Notes: generated by a model not told the origin, from the letters alone. Numbered from the stretch's first letter, positions 8,036-14,823 are shown. The stretch is 42,396 nt of DNA from Desulfobacteraceae bacterium (GCA_024226935.1 JAAELK010000148.1:1-42396); one strand, 5' to 3'. A program made the numbers and translations.

Positions 8036-9597
8036 CCAGTATACTCCAATGGGTCATAATCATTAGGCACAAATATCTCATCCCTTCGCATTTCATCGGT
8101 TGTGTACTCAGGAAAACAAGCTTTTAACTCAGGTTGTAATATCCTTGCCATACAATCCAACATGTCATCATGGTGCGGAACCGGGAAAGCTAAATATTCA
8201 TCCTCAATAAATTCCTCAACAAAATCATAAACCGATCCATCCACTCGAACCTTTTTCATTTCTTTCGGTAAATAAAATCTGCCAGTCTCAAATACAGGAA
8301 CCAACATTCTAATCCGATCATTCTTTGCCATGTTGCCAGCAAGAGTTAAAATTGGGAATCTATAATTCTGGGATTCTTGCTCTGTTTTTATATGCTCTAT
8401 GTCAGAATCTTTCCCGTATTTTTCATATCCCGTCATTACAGGCCGATATTTTCTGTGAAATCTCATCAACTGAGATGTTCTTTCTGTTAAATTTAAACGA
8501 TCCCTTATTCCATCTATTAAATAATAATTATTGTCCTGGCCTAAACCGATAACCAACATTACGGTATAATCATTTGTTTTCTTTTTCTCTCCGGCAGGGT
8601 CACACAATAAATAAATGTTCATGTTATTCAGGTTTTTAGGAGAGTATCTTGTCTCTGCAATCCATTCCTCTCTGAATCCCTGGGAACGATCTGCAACCGG
8701 GTTTTGACAAATCTGACAGGAAAAAATATATGCCCCCATATTCCGGCGCTTCTTTTCCCATGTCTTTTGGTCCCACATTAAAGGCTTACCCTCTGGAGTT
8801 CCATCATGTGAGCCAGCATAAACACGAGGTATTGCCGCTTTTCTTTTCATCAATGTATTGTAAGTGTCATTAAAGTGATAACGAGTTCCGACATATCTCT
8901 CAATATCTTTTTCTCCAGGGTAACAATCAGGCTCAACTTGACTTCCTAAGTTTAAGCTTTGCTCCCACTGGTCAATCGACTTCTGAATCATTTCAGGGTT
9001 TGAAACGTGCTTTTCTGTAATTATATCATCATAAACTCTGATCTTATAATGATGGCCTGTCGGTAAACCTTCAATAAATCCATGTGCCCCAACGGTAGGT
9101 TCTTTCGGAGTGCCTTTTCTTTTCACTACAATTCCACGATCAAGTGACCATTTTGTACTCTCTGTCGATGGATTATCATACAAAACTTCAGGGAAAAGAA
9201 GCTTTAATAAAACGTTACCTTCCAAGGTCTCTTTAATCTGAGATAAGAAATTCTTAGCAGCAGATGAAGTAAAGCAAAATATCCCAGTGGTTATTTCTGG
9301 ATCTCTTAATATATCCTGAATTGTTAAAGCGTATGTAATAATTGTACTCTTGAAATGCTCCCGACTCCATAAATCTAAATAACCGTTCGGATTCTTCTTT
9401 ACCTCTCTACAACGATCAAATACAAAATCATTGTCCGCAAAAGATACACCCAGCATTTTAGTCAGTAAGAAAAACAAATCGTGTTTGCATAATTCTTTCA
9501 TGACCGGATAGCTCTTTGTCTCAAGAACTTTAAAATAAAGCTTGTTGCAACTTTCACGGTCACTCGAATTTAATTCTTTGATTAATTTCTCAGTCAT
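8032..9597 (-). CDS. terL: Terminase large subunit
   Basis: This encodes 521 residues. It is the DNA-packaging motor: an N-terminal ATPase and a C-terminal RNase H-like nuclease. Visible motifs are an atypical Walker A at residues about 78-85 (SREHFKST, lacking the usual GK[ST]), an acidic Walker B (KIRVYDDI, 185-192), a nuclease Asp in IYLLCDPAG (about 333) and the terminal HHDDMLDC (475-482). The gene overlaps both neighbours with ATGA junctions. The small terminase gene lies about 1 kb upstream, separated by small membrane and unknown proteins. Confidence 0.9.
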   Translation of the reverse strand: MTEKLIKELNSSDRESCNKLYFKVLETKSYPVMKELCKHDLFFLLTKMLGVSFADNDFVFDRCREVKKNPNGYLDLWSREHFKSTIITYALTIQDILRDPEITTGIFCFTSSAAKNFLSQIKETLEGNVLLKLLFPEVLYDNPSTESTKWSLDRGIVVKRKGTPKEPTVGAHGFIEGLPTGHHYKIRVYDDIITEKHVSNPEMIQKSIDQWEQSLNLGSQVEPDCYPGEKDIERYVGTRYHFNDTYNTLMKRKAAIPRVYAGSHDGTPEGKPLMWDQKTWEKKRRNMGAYIFSCQICQNPVADRSQGFREEWIAETRYSPKNLNNMNIYLLCDPAGEKKKTNDYTVMLVIGLGQDNNYYLIDGIRDRLNLTERTSQLMRFHRKYRPVMTGYEKYGKDSDIEHIKTEQESQNYRFPILTLAGNMAKNDRIRMLVPVFETGRFYLPKEMKKVRVDGSVYDFVEEFIEDEYLAFPVPHHDDMLDCMARILQPELKACFPEYTTDEMRRDEIFVPNDYDPLEYTG

Positions 9598-9980
9598 GAA
9601 CCCTCATCAGCATACTCTTCTTTATCCCAACAATCATCCTCACCAGGGCACTTGTTTTTATGAACCATGCTTAAAACCTTCTCCAGTGAATCTAACTTTG
9701 CATTTAATACACTCATCTTTATCATTGAACTCTGTAACTGATTAGAAAACTTGTTCATTACATTGTCGTGCTTTGTTATATATCGAACCATCTTTTGCTC
9801 ATGCTCAACCCGATATGCAACATTACCAGACTCTATATTATCTATCCGAACCTTATTCACAATCCGTTTATCTCTCATCTCTAAATAATAATTGAAAAAT
9901 ATACAGCTGAAAGAAATAACCGTTATTAAAAATGTAATAAACCAAACCTTATTCTTGTGCTCCTCGTAAAACCATCGCAT
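9594..9980 (-). CDS. Small bitopic membrane protein with C-terminal Cys pair
   Basis: This encodes 128 residues, with ATG at 9980 and AAAGGA 9 nt upstream. One hydrophobic segment lies at residues about 12-31 (VWFITFLITVISFSCIFFNY), followed by a charged, coiled-coil-like region (about 60-105) and an acidic tail containing CPGEDDC. By topology it resembles an inner-membrane spanin-like or virion-associated membrane protein, but no outer-membrane partner is adjacent. It is coupled to the large terminase by an ATGA overlap. Function not assigned. Confidence 0.6.
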   Translation of the reverse strand: MRWFYEEHKNKVWFITFLITVISFSCIFFNYYLEMRDKRIVNKVRIDNIESGNVAYRVEHEQKMVRYITKHDNVMNKFSNQLQSSMIKMSVLNAKLDSLEKVLSMVHKNKCPGEDDCWDKEEYADEGS

Positions 9981-10003
9981 TCGTAAAATCCTTTTAAAAA
10001 TTT

Positions 10004-10129
10004 TTATTTTTTAGAAGACCGAATTAGCTCATACTCAATTTTAATTACTGCTCTGTTCCGATTAAACCAATCCTGAAACAACTTAACCTTTTTCTCTAAT
10101 TTGTAACATTTATATAAGAACTTCTTTTT
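10004..10129 (-). other. Open in-frame extension after the stop of the 10130..10381 gene
   Basis: After the TAA at 10130-10132 the same frame stays open for 41 codons to a second TAA at 10004-10006, with a protein-like composition (a basic helix containing EKKVKLFQDWFNRNRAVIK). No ATG, GTG or TTG with a ribosome-binding site is seen at its start. It could be a degraded gene end, a readthrough extension or chance. Confidence 0.25.
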
Positions 10130-10381
10130 TTAGTGATTGTAATTTTCATAAAAGCCTTTTGGGAATTTTTGAGATTGGTGAGTGGGGTTATATATAAACA
10201 TAATTTCTCTCACACAGGGGCATAGGGGGTCGAACATCTTGCTAACTAAATTAGACTTTTTGATAGAATCTATGCCATATCCTCCAAAACATAAGTATCT
10301 GGAATCATTGAAAGTGGTCTTAAAATATACGGGGTTTATACTTTTTGAAAGGCTGTTAAATAAAGATGATAAGTTTTGCAT
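10130..10381 (-). CDS. Unknown 83-residue protein
   Basis: The ATG at 10381 is chosen because AAAGGA precedes it and because it begins one base after the stop of the upstream 38-residue gene; a longer start at 10453 would run through that gene. The protein has no motif I recognise. It contains DPLCPC near residue 54. The region between the two terminase genes often carries lysis or virion accessory proteins, but nothing here decides that. Confidence 0.5.
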   Translation of the reverse strand: MQNLSSLFNSLSKSINPVYFKTTFNDSRYLCFGGYGIDSIKKSNLVSKMFDPLCPCVREIMFIYNPTHQSQKFPKGFYENYNH

Positions 10382-10382
10382 G

Positions 10383-10499
10383 TTATTTAATCCTTTCTTT
10401 CCAGCGTTGTAACTCAATCTTTGTAGCAATGACAAGAATAACCACAGTGACAACCTGAATCACAACTGCAATACCTATTAATACATATGGTAATTCCAT
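10383..10499 (-). CDS. 38-residue single-pass membrane protein (holin-like)
   Basis: This encodes MELPYVLIGIAVVIQVVTVV followed by ILVIATKIEL and a basic tail QRWKERIK. One strong transmembrane helix (residues 5-26) and a positively charged C-terminus are visible. Its Shine-Dalgarno GGTGAGG contains the stop of the preceding 33-residue gene, and its own TAA is one base from the next ATG, so it belongs to a tightly coupled series. A holin or lysis-helper role is possible; a separate LLH-type holin occurs at 18263..18631. Confidence 0.6.
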   Translation of the reverse strand: MELPYVLIGIAVVIQVVTVVILVIATKIELQRWKERIK

Positions 10500-10506
10500 A
10501 GTTACC

Positions 10507-10608
10507 TCACCCTATTATAAGAGGACTCCCAATGTTCAGAGAGTTCGTTGTATTGGTGGTAATAGAATAAGCGCGGGACGTAGCGGAGTTGAGTTCTGCT
10601 TTAGTCAT
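10507..10608 (-). CDS. 33-residue Thr/Ser/Asn-rich peptide
   Basis: This small frame begins with an ATG overlapping the stop of the small terminase (ATGA) and is preceded by a strong GGAGG 7 nt upstream. The sequence is Ser/Thr/Asn-rich (SITTNTTNSLNIGSPLIIG at the end). Its stop lies inside the ribosome-binding site of the next gene. The good signals at both ends make it a probable gene; its function is unknown. Confidence 0.5.
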   Translation of the reverse strand: MTKAELNSATSRAYSITTNTTNSLNIGSPLIIG

Positions 10609-11099
10609 TCTTTATCCTCCGGTGTAATATCAATTACTTTCTGATCTTGCTTGTCGTTCTTGAGGGACTTGAGGAGGTTGTCTACTGATTCGCTGGCCTG
10701 TTCGTTTGGGTCGAACATCTTGTGTTCGGTGATTGTTTTATTTGTTTCCATATAACCGTGATTACATTTTAGAGCGAAAATTGCGCCTGTCGGATTGTTC
10801 TGTAATATCGCACGGTTAACGAGATCTTCTTCGCATAATGTTTTAAGTCTTTTAGTCGGTCTGAATAAGTCGTGTGATTTGTGGGCCATCCAATTAGTCA
10901 ATGAATCCTTGTCAACATCAGCATAGCAAGCAAACCCAATCATTGTTAAAGGTTTACCAACTTCCTTACACTTTGAAACATATTCATTAATATGCATTTC
11001 TAAAATATCAGGATGAGAATACTTTCGAGGAGCTCCCATCTTTACAAAAGGTAATGAAGTGTTTTTAGTTCTTTCAGGTTTCTTTTTAGGTTTAGCCAT
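10605..11099 (-). CDS. terS: Terminase small subunit (gp3-type DNA-packaging protein)
   Basis: The ATG at 11099 (164 residues, MAKPKKKPERT) is preferred over an upstream TTG because AAGG lies 9 nt before it. The sequence follows the P22 gp3-like DNA-packaging family: GAPRKYSHPDILEMHINEYV, CKEVGKPLTMIGFACYADVD..SL.NW and NPTGAIFALKCNHGY. The protein recognises the packaging site and loads the large subunit. The C-terminal about 40 residues are acidic/basic mixed and probably contact the motor. It lies upstream of the large subunit with three small genes between. Confidence 0.8.
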   Translation of the reverse strand: MAKPKKKPERTKNTSLPFVKMGAPRKYSHPDILEMHINEYVSKCKEVGKPLTMIGFACYADVDKDSLTNWMAHKSHDLFRPTKRLKTLCEEDLVNRAILQNNPTGAIFALKCNHGYMETNKTITEHKMFDPNEQASESVDNLLKSLKNDKQDQKVIDITPEDKE

Positions 11100-11268
11100 T
11101 ATCAACAACCTTTTTAATATTATAATTACTTTTAGGCCAATCGTTCAAAGCTCTTTTTAAACTCTCTTTATTATTAGAAGCTATGATTTGGTTTAAATAC
11201 CCTTTGCAATAATATCTATAGTTTCCTGGATAATCTGTTTTAAATACATCTTTACATTTTTTAGGCAT
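11092..11268 (-). CDS. Unknown 58-residue protein
   Basis: The start at 11268 (MPKKCKDVFKTDYPGNYRYY) is chosen for GGAG 6 nt upstream; a longer frame to 11298 runs back into the preceding gene without a site. It is basic and aromatic-rich, with two Cys. It overlaps the upstream gene by 8 nt and the small terminase by 8 nt, so all three are co-translated. No function can be assigned. Confidence 0.55.
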   Translation of the reverse strand: MPKKCKDVFKTDYPGNYRYYCKGYLNQIIASNNKESLKRALNDWPKSNYNIKKVVDNG

Positions 11269-11641
11269 ACCTAACTCCATCATTCCAATTATCAACAACT
11301 ATTTCTTTTGTTCTACCTCTTGATTGAGATTCGCAAGGACATTTTAGGATATAACCAGTTGTACTTTCCATTAATGTGGGAGGCTTATTACACTTTTTAC
11401 ATATGTTTGCTTTGAGAGTAGAGGCAGAATCTTCAGCCCTCACAATTATAACTTCCCTATCATAAAAAAAAGAGTTTAGTTCGCTTGACACTCCGTCAAT
11501 ATTATGACATTTGAATAATTCTTCAAACTCTTCATTATTAACTTCAATCTCTTTGATCCTTAGATCATACTCAATTGCATTTTCAATTATAGCTTCAATT
11601 TGGTTTTTAATTGTGCTGGTGTAATATATTGCTTTTGCCAT
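11261..11641 (-). CDS. Lar-like zinc-ribbon protein
   Basis: This encodes 126 residues, with ATG at 11641 and GGAG 7 nt upstream. The C-terminal part has ICKKCNKPPTLMESTTGYIL then KCPC and ends IVVDNWNDGVRY, matching the C-x2-C...C-x-C...A...WN layout of Lar-type restriction-alleviation zinc ribbons. The N-terminal about 75 residues form a separate alpha/beta part. Lar proteins modulate type I restriction, but the family is also used loosely for small phage zinc ribbons, so an anti-restriction role is only a possibility. Its first 14 coding bases equal those of the upstream lipoprotein gene. Confidence 0.5.
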   Translation of the reverse strand: MAKAIYYTSTIKNQIEAIIENAIEYDLRIKEIEVNNEEFEELFKCHNIDGVSSELNSFFYDREVIIVRAEDSASTLKANICKKCNKPPTLMESTTGYILKCPCESQSRGRTKEIVVDNWNDGVRYA

Positions 11642-12078
11642 TATTCAGCTCCTTCATGTGTCATATACTTAACGAATATCTCTGAAGCGGTTGTTTTGGT
11701 TAGTATCCTTAGTTCAATCCTATATTCTCCATAATCGTACCATTCCATTTCTATGTTGCTCATTCTGTACATTATATTATTATCAGAGTTTACAATTTCA
11801 TAAGTTTCAGTGGGAAAATAATTAGTTGTAGAAGGTAAGAGATAAACATTTATTTCAAGTATAGTATTTTCAGAGTTGTTTTTGCTTCTTATTTCCATTT
11901 GTATCGTGTCACTTGTTTGAAATACCTCTTGCCCAGGAGTTTTCTCTGAACCCTGGACATAAAACTCAACCTCAAATATTTCAGGGGTGACAATCTCTTG
12001 TTCAGGTGTTGAATTATCATCACTCCCGACACATGAAAATAAAAACATTGCTGAAATTATTAGAATTGCTTTTGCCAT
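11641..12078 (-). CDS. Phage-encoded lipoprotein
   Basis: This encodes 145 residues. The N-terminus (MAKAILIISAMFLFSC) is a lipoprotein signal peptide with lipobox LFSC; the mature protein would begin at Cys16 followed by GSDDNST, whose Asp residues could favour inner-membrane retention in gammaproteobacteria. The rest is a probable beta-sandwich (Ig-like, residues 35-135). The gene has its own sigma70-like promoter just upstream. Phage lipoproteins of this kind (for example T5 Llp, or Cor-type exclusion proteins) can block receptors against superinfection; that role is inferred here, not shown. Confidence 0.7.
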   Translation of the reverse strand: MAKAILIISAMFLFSCVGSDDNSTPEQEIVTPEIFEVEFYVQGSEKTPGQEVFQTSDTIQMEIRSKNNSENTILEINVYLLPSTTNYFPTETYEIVNSDNNIMYRMSNIEMEWYDYGEYRIELRILTKTTASEIFVKYMTHEGAE

Positions 12079-12092
12079 TTTAACCCCTTTAC

Positions 12093-12128
12093 ATTATAAG
12101 TGTATACATATATTTAATGGTTTGTCAA
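12093..12128 (-). promoter_or_regulatory. Sigma70-like promoter for the lipoprotein/late operon
   Basis: On the minus strand TTGACA (12123-12128) is followed after 16 bp by TATACA (12101-12106); a second candidate -10, TATAAT, lies at 12093-12098. The lipoprotein ATG is at 12078 with AAGGGG before it. No other good promoter is seen before the terminase genes, so this may also feed the head operon. Confidence 0.6.
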
Positions 12129-12151
12129 TTTAAACCTTTGTTATTATTGTA

Positions 12152-12376
12152 TTACCTTACAATTTTAAATGTTTTTAAATCAAAGTAAGCACTATTCTGA
12201 ACCCCTTTTTTAACTGGATTTTTACGCCATAATTCCCACACATCAACACCCTTATGGATTGCTTGCCTACATCTATAATTTTTCATGGTGTCACCGAAAA
12301 ACCTCATTGTTTTTCTTTCAAAGAAATAACCTTTTTGGATATTATTATAATTATTTTTAAGTTCTGAAGGTGTCAT
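12152..12376 (-). CDS. Conserved small phage protein, unknown function
   Basis: This encodes 74 residues. The phrase YFFERKTMRFFGDTMKNYR followed by VWELWRKNPVKKGV and AYFDLKTFKIVR matches a small conserved phage family (fdr.TMrfFGDTmsny.v.....g..vweL.Rk.PVk.g...saYFd..tf..v). It is basic and aromatic. Its ATG overlaps the end of the Arc-like gene by the pattern TAATATG. No role is known to me. Confidence 0.55.
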   Translation of the reverse strand: MTPSELKNNYNNIQKGYFFERKTMRFFGDTMKNYRCRQAIHKGVDVWELWRKNPVKKGVQNSAYFDLKTFKIVR

Positions 12377-12377
12377 A

Positions 12378-12518
12378 TTATTTCCCCTTTTTATAAGATT
12401 CCAACATGTAAATTATTTGCCCGTTTGCTGATCTGTGATTCTCTTCTGCCATTTTATTAATCTCTTCCATTAATTTTCTACTAATATGTATGCTTTTTTT
12501 GAACTTTTCTTCTTTCAT
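12378..12518 (-). CDS. Arc-like ribbon-helix-helix repressor
   Basis: This small gene encodes 46 residues, with ATG at 12518 preceded by AGGGA. The sequence FKKSIHISRKLMEEINKMAE then ENHRSANGQIIYMLESYKK aligns with P22 Arc (the strand FNLRWP, then AEENGRSVNSEIYQRVMESFKK): one beta strand followed by two helices with the conserved RS.N.qI turn. Arc-type dimers bind DNA through the beta ribbon and repress phage promoters. It lies in a block of small genes behind the 13.3-kb promoter. Targets may include the 12.1, 13.3 or 25.1 kb promoters. Confidence 0.75.
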   Translation of the reverse strand: MKEEKFKKSIHISRKLMEEINKMAEENHRSANGQIIYMLESYKKGK

Positions 12519-12529
12519 GGTTTATCCCT

Positions 12530-12697
12530 TTAATTTAATTCTTCTATTTTATCATTTAACGCAGCCAACGACCTGCAACCTAATTTTTCAGATTCATCTA
12601 TTAACGCATGAAGCCTTACAGTGTTTTCTGGTGTACGATTTTCTACAAACATTAAATTTTCAAACTCTTGTTTTATTTTTACTAATTTTTCTTTCAT
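12530..12697 (-). CDS. Unknown 55-residue helical protein
   Basis: ATG at 12697 has GGGGTG 5-10 nt upstream. The product is charged and probably all-helical (MKEKLVKIKQEFENLMFVEN, ending ALNDKIEELN). The phrase RLHALIDESEKLG.RSLAAL may be a helix-turn-helix-like hairpin, but no family is recognised. The spacing of 11 bp to the Arc-like gene suggests one transcript and a possible partner or anti-repressor relation, which is speculative. Confidence 0.5.
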   Translation of the reverse strand: MKEKLVKIKQEFENLMFVENRTPENTVRLHALIDESEKLGCRSLAALNDKIEELN

Positions 12698-12709
12698 TTA
12701 ATCACCCCT

Positions 12710-12958
12710 TTAATTATAATATGATTTACATTCTTTTCGTGTTGACCCATTAAGCATATATCTATCAATCATTTTCTTCCCGCCTGTTTTTATATCTTCC
12801 AGGGAGTTAACAGTGTCTTGCAATATTTCTTGTAACTCTTCCATGTTGTACTCGCTCAATAATTCGTATTGATCCGGCATTGTTGGTGCGTTTAAAATAT
12901 AATCAATACCGCTTTGTGTCTCTTCTATCTTATTAATTATGTGGCCCGATTCTTTCAT
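12710..12958 (-). CDS. Unknown 82-residue protein
   Basis: ATG at 12958 is preceded by AAGGGG. The sequence is acidic and helical in the middle (ELLSEYNMEELQEILQDTV) with a basic C-terminus (STRKECKSYYN). It lies second in the operon behind the 13.3-kb promoter, 16 bp after the preceding gene. No motif is recognised. Confidence 0.5.
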   Translation of the reverse strand: MKESGHIINKIEETQSGIDYILNAPTMPDQYELLSEYNMEELQEILQDTVNSLEDIKTGGKKMIDRYMLNGSTRKECKSYYN

Positions 12959-12974
12959 CTTAGCCCCTTATTGA

Positions 12975-13271
12975 TTAATAATCCTGAATAATAAAGCTGT
13001 CTGAATCAATTTCTATTACCTGGGTATGATTTCTTAAATCGTCAATACTTTCAATATCTGGATAACTGCCATGTAACTCTTCTAAGTCCTCATATTCTGT
13101 ATATTCGCAACATATAGCGATTACATCATATTCTATATCCATGTCACAATCATCTTCTAATTGTATAAAGTATGAATATAAAGCTTTTAACCCTGCATAA
13201 CTAAAATTATCTTCTCTATTCATTTCAACAAACCCTTGTGTAAAATCATATTCTGTAATTGTCTTTTTCAT
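12975..13271 (-). CDS. Conserved acidic phage protein (FSY.GLKALY family)
   Basis: This encodes 98 residues, strongly acidic. The phrases FSYAGLKALYSYFIQLEDD and IEYDVIAICCEYTEYEDLEE are shared with a widespread small phage protein family (FSyeGL.aLf.yLeeyeed.g..iefDviAiCc.yteY). Its biochemical role is not known to me. The acidic, DNA-mimic-like composition would suit an inhibitor of a nucleic-acid-binding host protein, but this is inference from composition only. It is the first gene behind the promoter at 13304..13332, with AAGGGG as ribosome-binding site. Confidence 0.6.
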   Translation of the reverse strand: MKKTITEYDFTQGFVEMNREDNFSYAGLKALYSYFIQLEDDCDMDIEYDVIAICCEYTEYEDLEELHGSYPDIESIDDLRNHTQVIEIDSDSFIIQDY

Positions 13272-13303
13272 CTTGTTACCCCTTTGTTGTTAGTGTTAAG
13301 TAC

Positions 13304-13332
13304 AAACTAACATCATAAATAATACTTGTCAA
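13304..13332 (-). promoter_or_regulatory. Sigma70-like promoter with overlapping inverted repeat
   Basis: TTGACA (13327-13332) is followed after 17 bp by TAGTTT (13304-13309) on the minus strand, about 33 bp upstream of the ATG at 13271. The imperfect-spaced repeat GTTAGT...ACTAAC (11-nt gap) overlaps the -10 and start region and could be an operator. Confidence 0.6.
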
Positions 13333-13553
13333 CACTTTTTATTCTTTTTTATGTAATTATTATACATAAATCAACACAAAGGTAGATATAGCAGGGGTTT
13401 ACAATGTATTTTTTTCTTGAAATTAATTTTCTCTTAATATACTATAATAGGTAGAGTTTAAACAGATTTACAGACTTCAGTGTTTTAATCTTGCTAACTA
13501 ATCCATACTACTAAATCATGCCAAAAACAAATCAGAAACCCTGTCGCCGATTT
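13333..13553. other. Non-coding intergenic region
   Basis: About 220 bp between the 3' end of the zinc-ribbon gene and the 13.3-kb promoter. No frame with a ribosome-binding site and no clear terminator hairpin is seen. It holds the inverted repeat ATGTA-N7-TACAT (13351-13367), just upstream of the -35 box, and an AT-rich stretch with TATAAT on the plus strand near 13443 lacking a good -35. A regulatory region is likely. Confidence 0.5.
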
Positions 13554-13844
13554 TTACTTTTTATTCCGGCATTCCCTACAGTAACTTTGATGCCCTTTGC
13601 AATATTTTATAAAATGTTTTTTTTCATCAAGCCACCTATTGCACTTTGGGCAAAGCTTTTCCTCTTCCTGAGATTTAATTATAATCCTTCTATTAATAAA
13701 TCTGGCCCCTGTATTTGAGAAGTATGAATATTTATCCTGAGAAGCATTCATTTCTTTTAACTTTTTTAATCTTTCTTCTCTTTGGGTTTGCGCTCTTGAA
13801 TCTGTATCTGCTAAATATTTATTCACTCTTTCTTCTACATTCAT
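13554..13844 (-). CDS. Small zinc-ribbon protein
   Basis: The ATG at 13844 (96 residues, MNVEERVNKYLADTDSRAQ) is chosen for GGAG 7 nt upstream; it overlaps the preceding gene by 26 bp. The N-terminal half is a charged helix (TQREERLKKLKEM). The C-terminus carries LCPKCNRWLDEKKHFIKYCK then SYCREC, a C-x2-C / C-x2-C ribbon of the cpkC...p.sHF.k....yC..Cr type often found in small phage and HNH-linked proteins. DNA or protein binding is likely. It is the last gene of the accessory operon. Confidence 0.6.
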   Translation of the reverse strand: MNVEERVNKYLADTDSRAQTQREERLKKLKEMNASQDKYSYFSNTGARFINRRIIIKSQEEEKLCPKCNRWLDEKKHFIKYCKGHQSYCRECRNKK

Positions 13845-14073
13845 AATATTTCTCCTTGCTGGCGATCTTCTTTTTTTCCGGCTTTTTATTTTTCTGACTG
13901 GTTTCATTAACTTCTCCAAATCCTATTATTTGACCGATAGGGACTCTTTCAAGCCTTCCTCTTGGGTTAAACTTTATAAGCCAATATTCCCCACAGTCTG
14001 ATTTTAATCCTCCCTTACACTCCCTAACCATTACTGAGTTATTTATTTTATGTAATATTTTTAATCTTCCCAT
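13819..14073 (-). CDS. Unknown basic protein
   Basis: This encodes 84 residues. ATG at 14073 directly follows the TAA of the upstream gene, with GAG about 7 nt before. A compact N-terminal part (VRECKGGLKSDCGEYWLIKF, then GRLERVPIGQIIGFG) is followed by a Lys-rich tail (KNKKPEKKKIASKEK). A nucleic-acid-binding role would fit the charge; no family is recognised. Confidence 0.5.
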   Translation of the reverse strand: MGRLKILHKINNSVMVRECKGGLKSDCGEYWLIKFNPRGRLERVPIGQIIGFGEVNETSQKNKKPEKKKIASKEKYYECRRKSE

Positions 14074-14247
14074 TTATATTCTCGGTTTTGGGTTTAATAG
14101 TCTCTTAATCTTGTTAACTGTCGTTTCTTTTTTTGTTCTTTTTGGATGCAGTAAAGCTTCAATTGGATTAGTTTTTTTCTCAATATATTTGCCCGGATTT
14201 GAATTATCATCTTTTTCATTTTTTAATTCTTCCCAGGCTTTTATCAT
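14074..14247 (-). CDS. Unknown 57-residue basic protein
   Basis: The ATG at 14247 (MIKAWEELKNEKDDN) with GAGG 8 nt upstream is preferred over a TTG at 14271. The product is Lys/Asn/Pro-rich with the basic end RTKKETTVNKIKRLLNPKPR. No motif is recognised; it is coupled to the next gene by TAAATG. Confidence 0.45.
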   Translation of the reverse strand: MIKAWEELKNEKDDNSNPGKYIEKKTNPIEALLHPKRTKKETTVNKIKRLLNPKPRI

Positions 14248-14295
14248 TTGAGTTACCTCGTTTTTATTCAAATACTAATTTTCTATAATTAGTAT

Positions 14296-14493
14296 TTAAC
14301 TGGTATAATTTTCTTCTTTTTTATTCAGAATTATTTTTAAATTAACCTGAAGCCCAAATCTACTATAAATTCTATCTCTAAAATATGCTCTTGCTAATTC
14401 CCAATGTGTTTTTTTATTCCAGCATTTGAATTTATGCCTTTGCTGGCCTCCGGTGTATTTTACTGGGAGTGAGTAGTTGTATTCTTTTTTCAT
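14296..14493 (-). CDS. Unknown 65-residue basic protein
   Basis: The start is ATG at 14493, placed after AAAGG in a leader module that recurs upstream of two further genes. The product is basic and aromatic (YSLPVKYTGGQQRHKFKCW, then HWELARAYFRDRIYSRFGLQ). The likely fold is a small alpha/beta unit; no family is recognised. The minus-strand neighbours are equally small, consistent with an accessory operon. Confidence 0.5.
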   Translation of the reverse strand: MKKEYNYSLPVKYTGGQQRHKFKCWNKKTHWELARAYFRDRIYSRFGLQVNLKIILNKKEENYTS

Positions 14494-14512
14494 TTTATTA
14501 CCTTTCATATGG
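14491..14512 (-). repeat. Repeated leader module, copy 1
   Basis: A 22-bp block containing ATGAAAGGTAATAAAATG (minus strand) carries the Shine-Dalgarno AAAGG and the start codon of the 65-residue gene. Copies occur at 14821..14848 and 15016..15042. Confidence 0.7.
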
Positions 14513-14526
14513 TTGTGTTTATCCTT

Positions 14527-14823
14527 TTATTTCCGCTTTCTTGCTTCTTTTAATATATCATCTCTAAATGTTTCCCATTTATTATCAGTTCCTGATTTAT
14601 GTACGATAGAGAATTCAAAAAGATGTTTGGGAAATTTTTTCATCAATTCTATCTCAGCATCATAAACAACATCTAAATCAACCATTTTATTGCTGTCCAA
14701 AATTGTTGTTATTTTAATTATCTCCTCAACTTTTATATCGTTTATATGTTCATCATTTTCTAAGTTCTTTTTAAATTCTTTTTTTATCATTTCTGTGTAT
14801 TTCATCCAATCTGTGTTGGTCAT
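14527..14823 (-). CDS. Unknown 98-residue charged protein
   Basis: The start ATG at 14823 (MTNTDWMKYTEMIKKEFKKN) is set by the AAAGG of leader copy 2; the longer frame to 14859 overlaps the end of the preceding gene. The product is acidic and helical with a basic end (ILKEARKRK). The phrase DLDVVYDAEIELMKKFPKHL is the most compact part. No family is recognised. Confidence 0.5.
   Translation of the reverse strand: MTNTDWMKYTEMIKKEFKKNLENDEHINDIKVEEIIKITTILDSNKMVDLDVVYDAEIELMKKFPKHLFEFSIVHKSGTDNKWETFRDDILKEARKRK

Noticed and set aside
10182-10412. Plus-strand frame of 76 codons
   Set aside because: It overlaps two minus-strand small genes that have good ribosome-binding sites and tight junctions; no plus-strand promoter.
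10205-10720. Shared word KMFDP in the 83-residue protein and the small terminase as a sign of homology
   Set aside because: The surrounding residues do not align, so the similarity is too short to mean common origin.
12158-12175. Hairpin ATTGTA-N6-TACAAT as terminator near 12160
   Set aside because: Six AT-rich base pairs without a following T-run; it overlaps the end of a gene, so it is not supported as a terminator.
13425-13450. Plus-strand promoter TTGAAA...TATAAT
   Set aside because: The spacing is 20 bp and no rightward gene follows for more than 11 kb.
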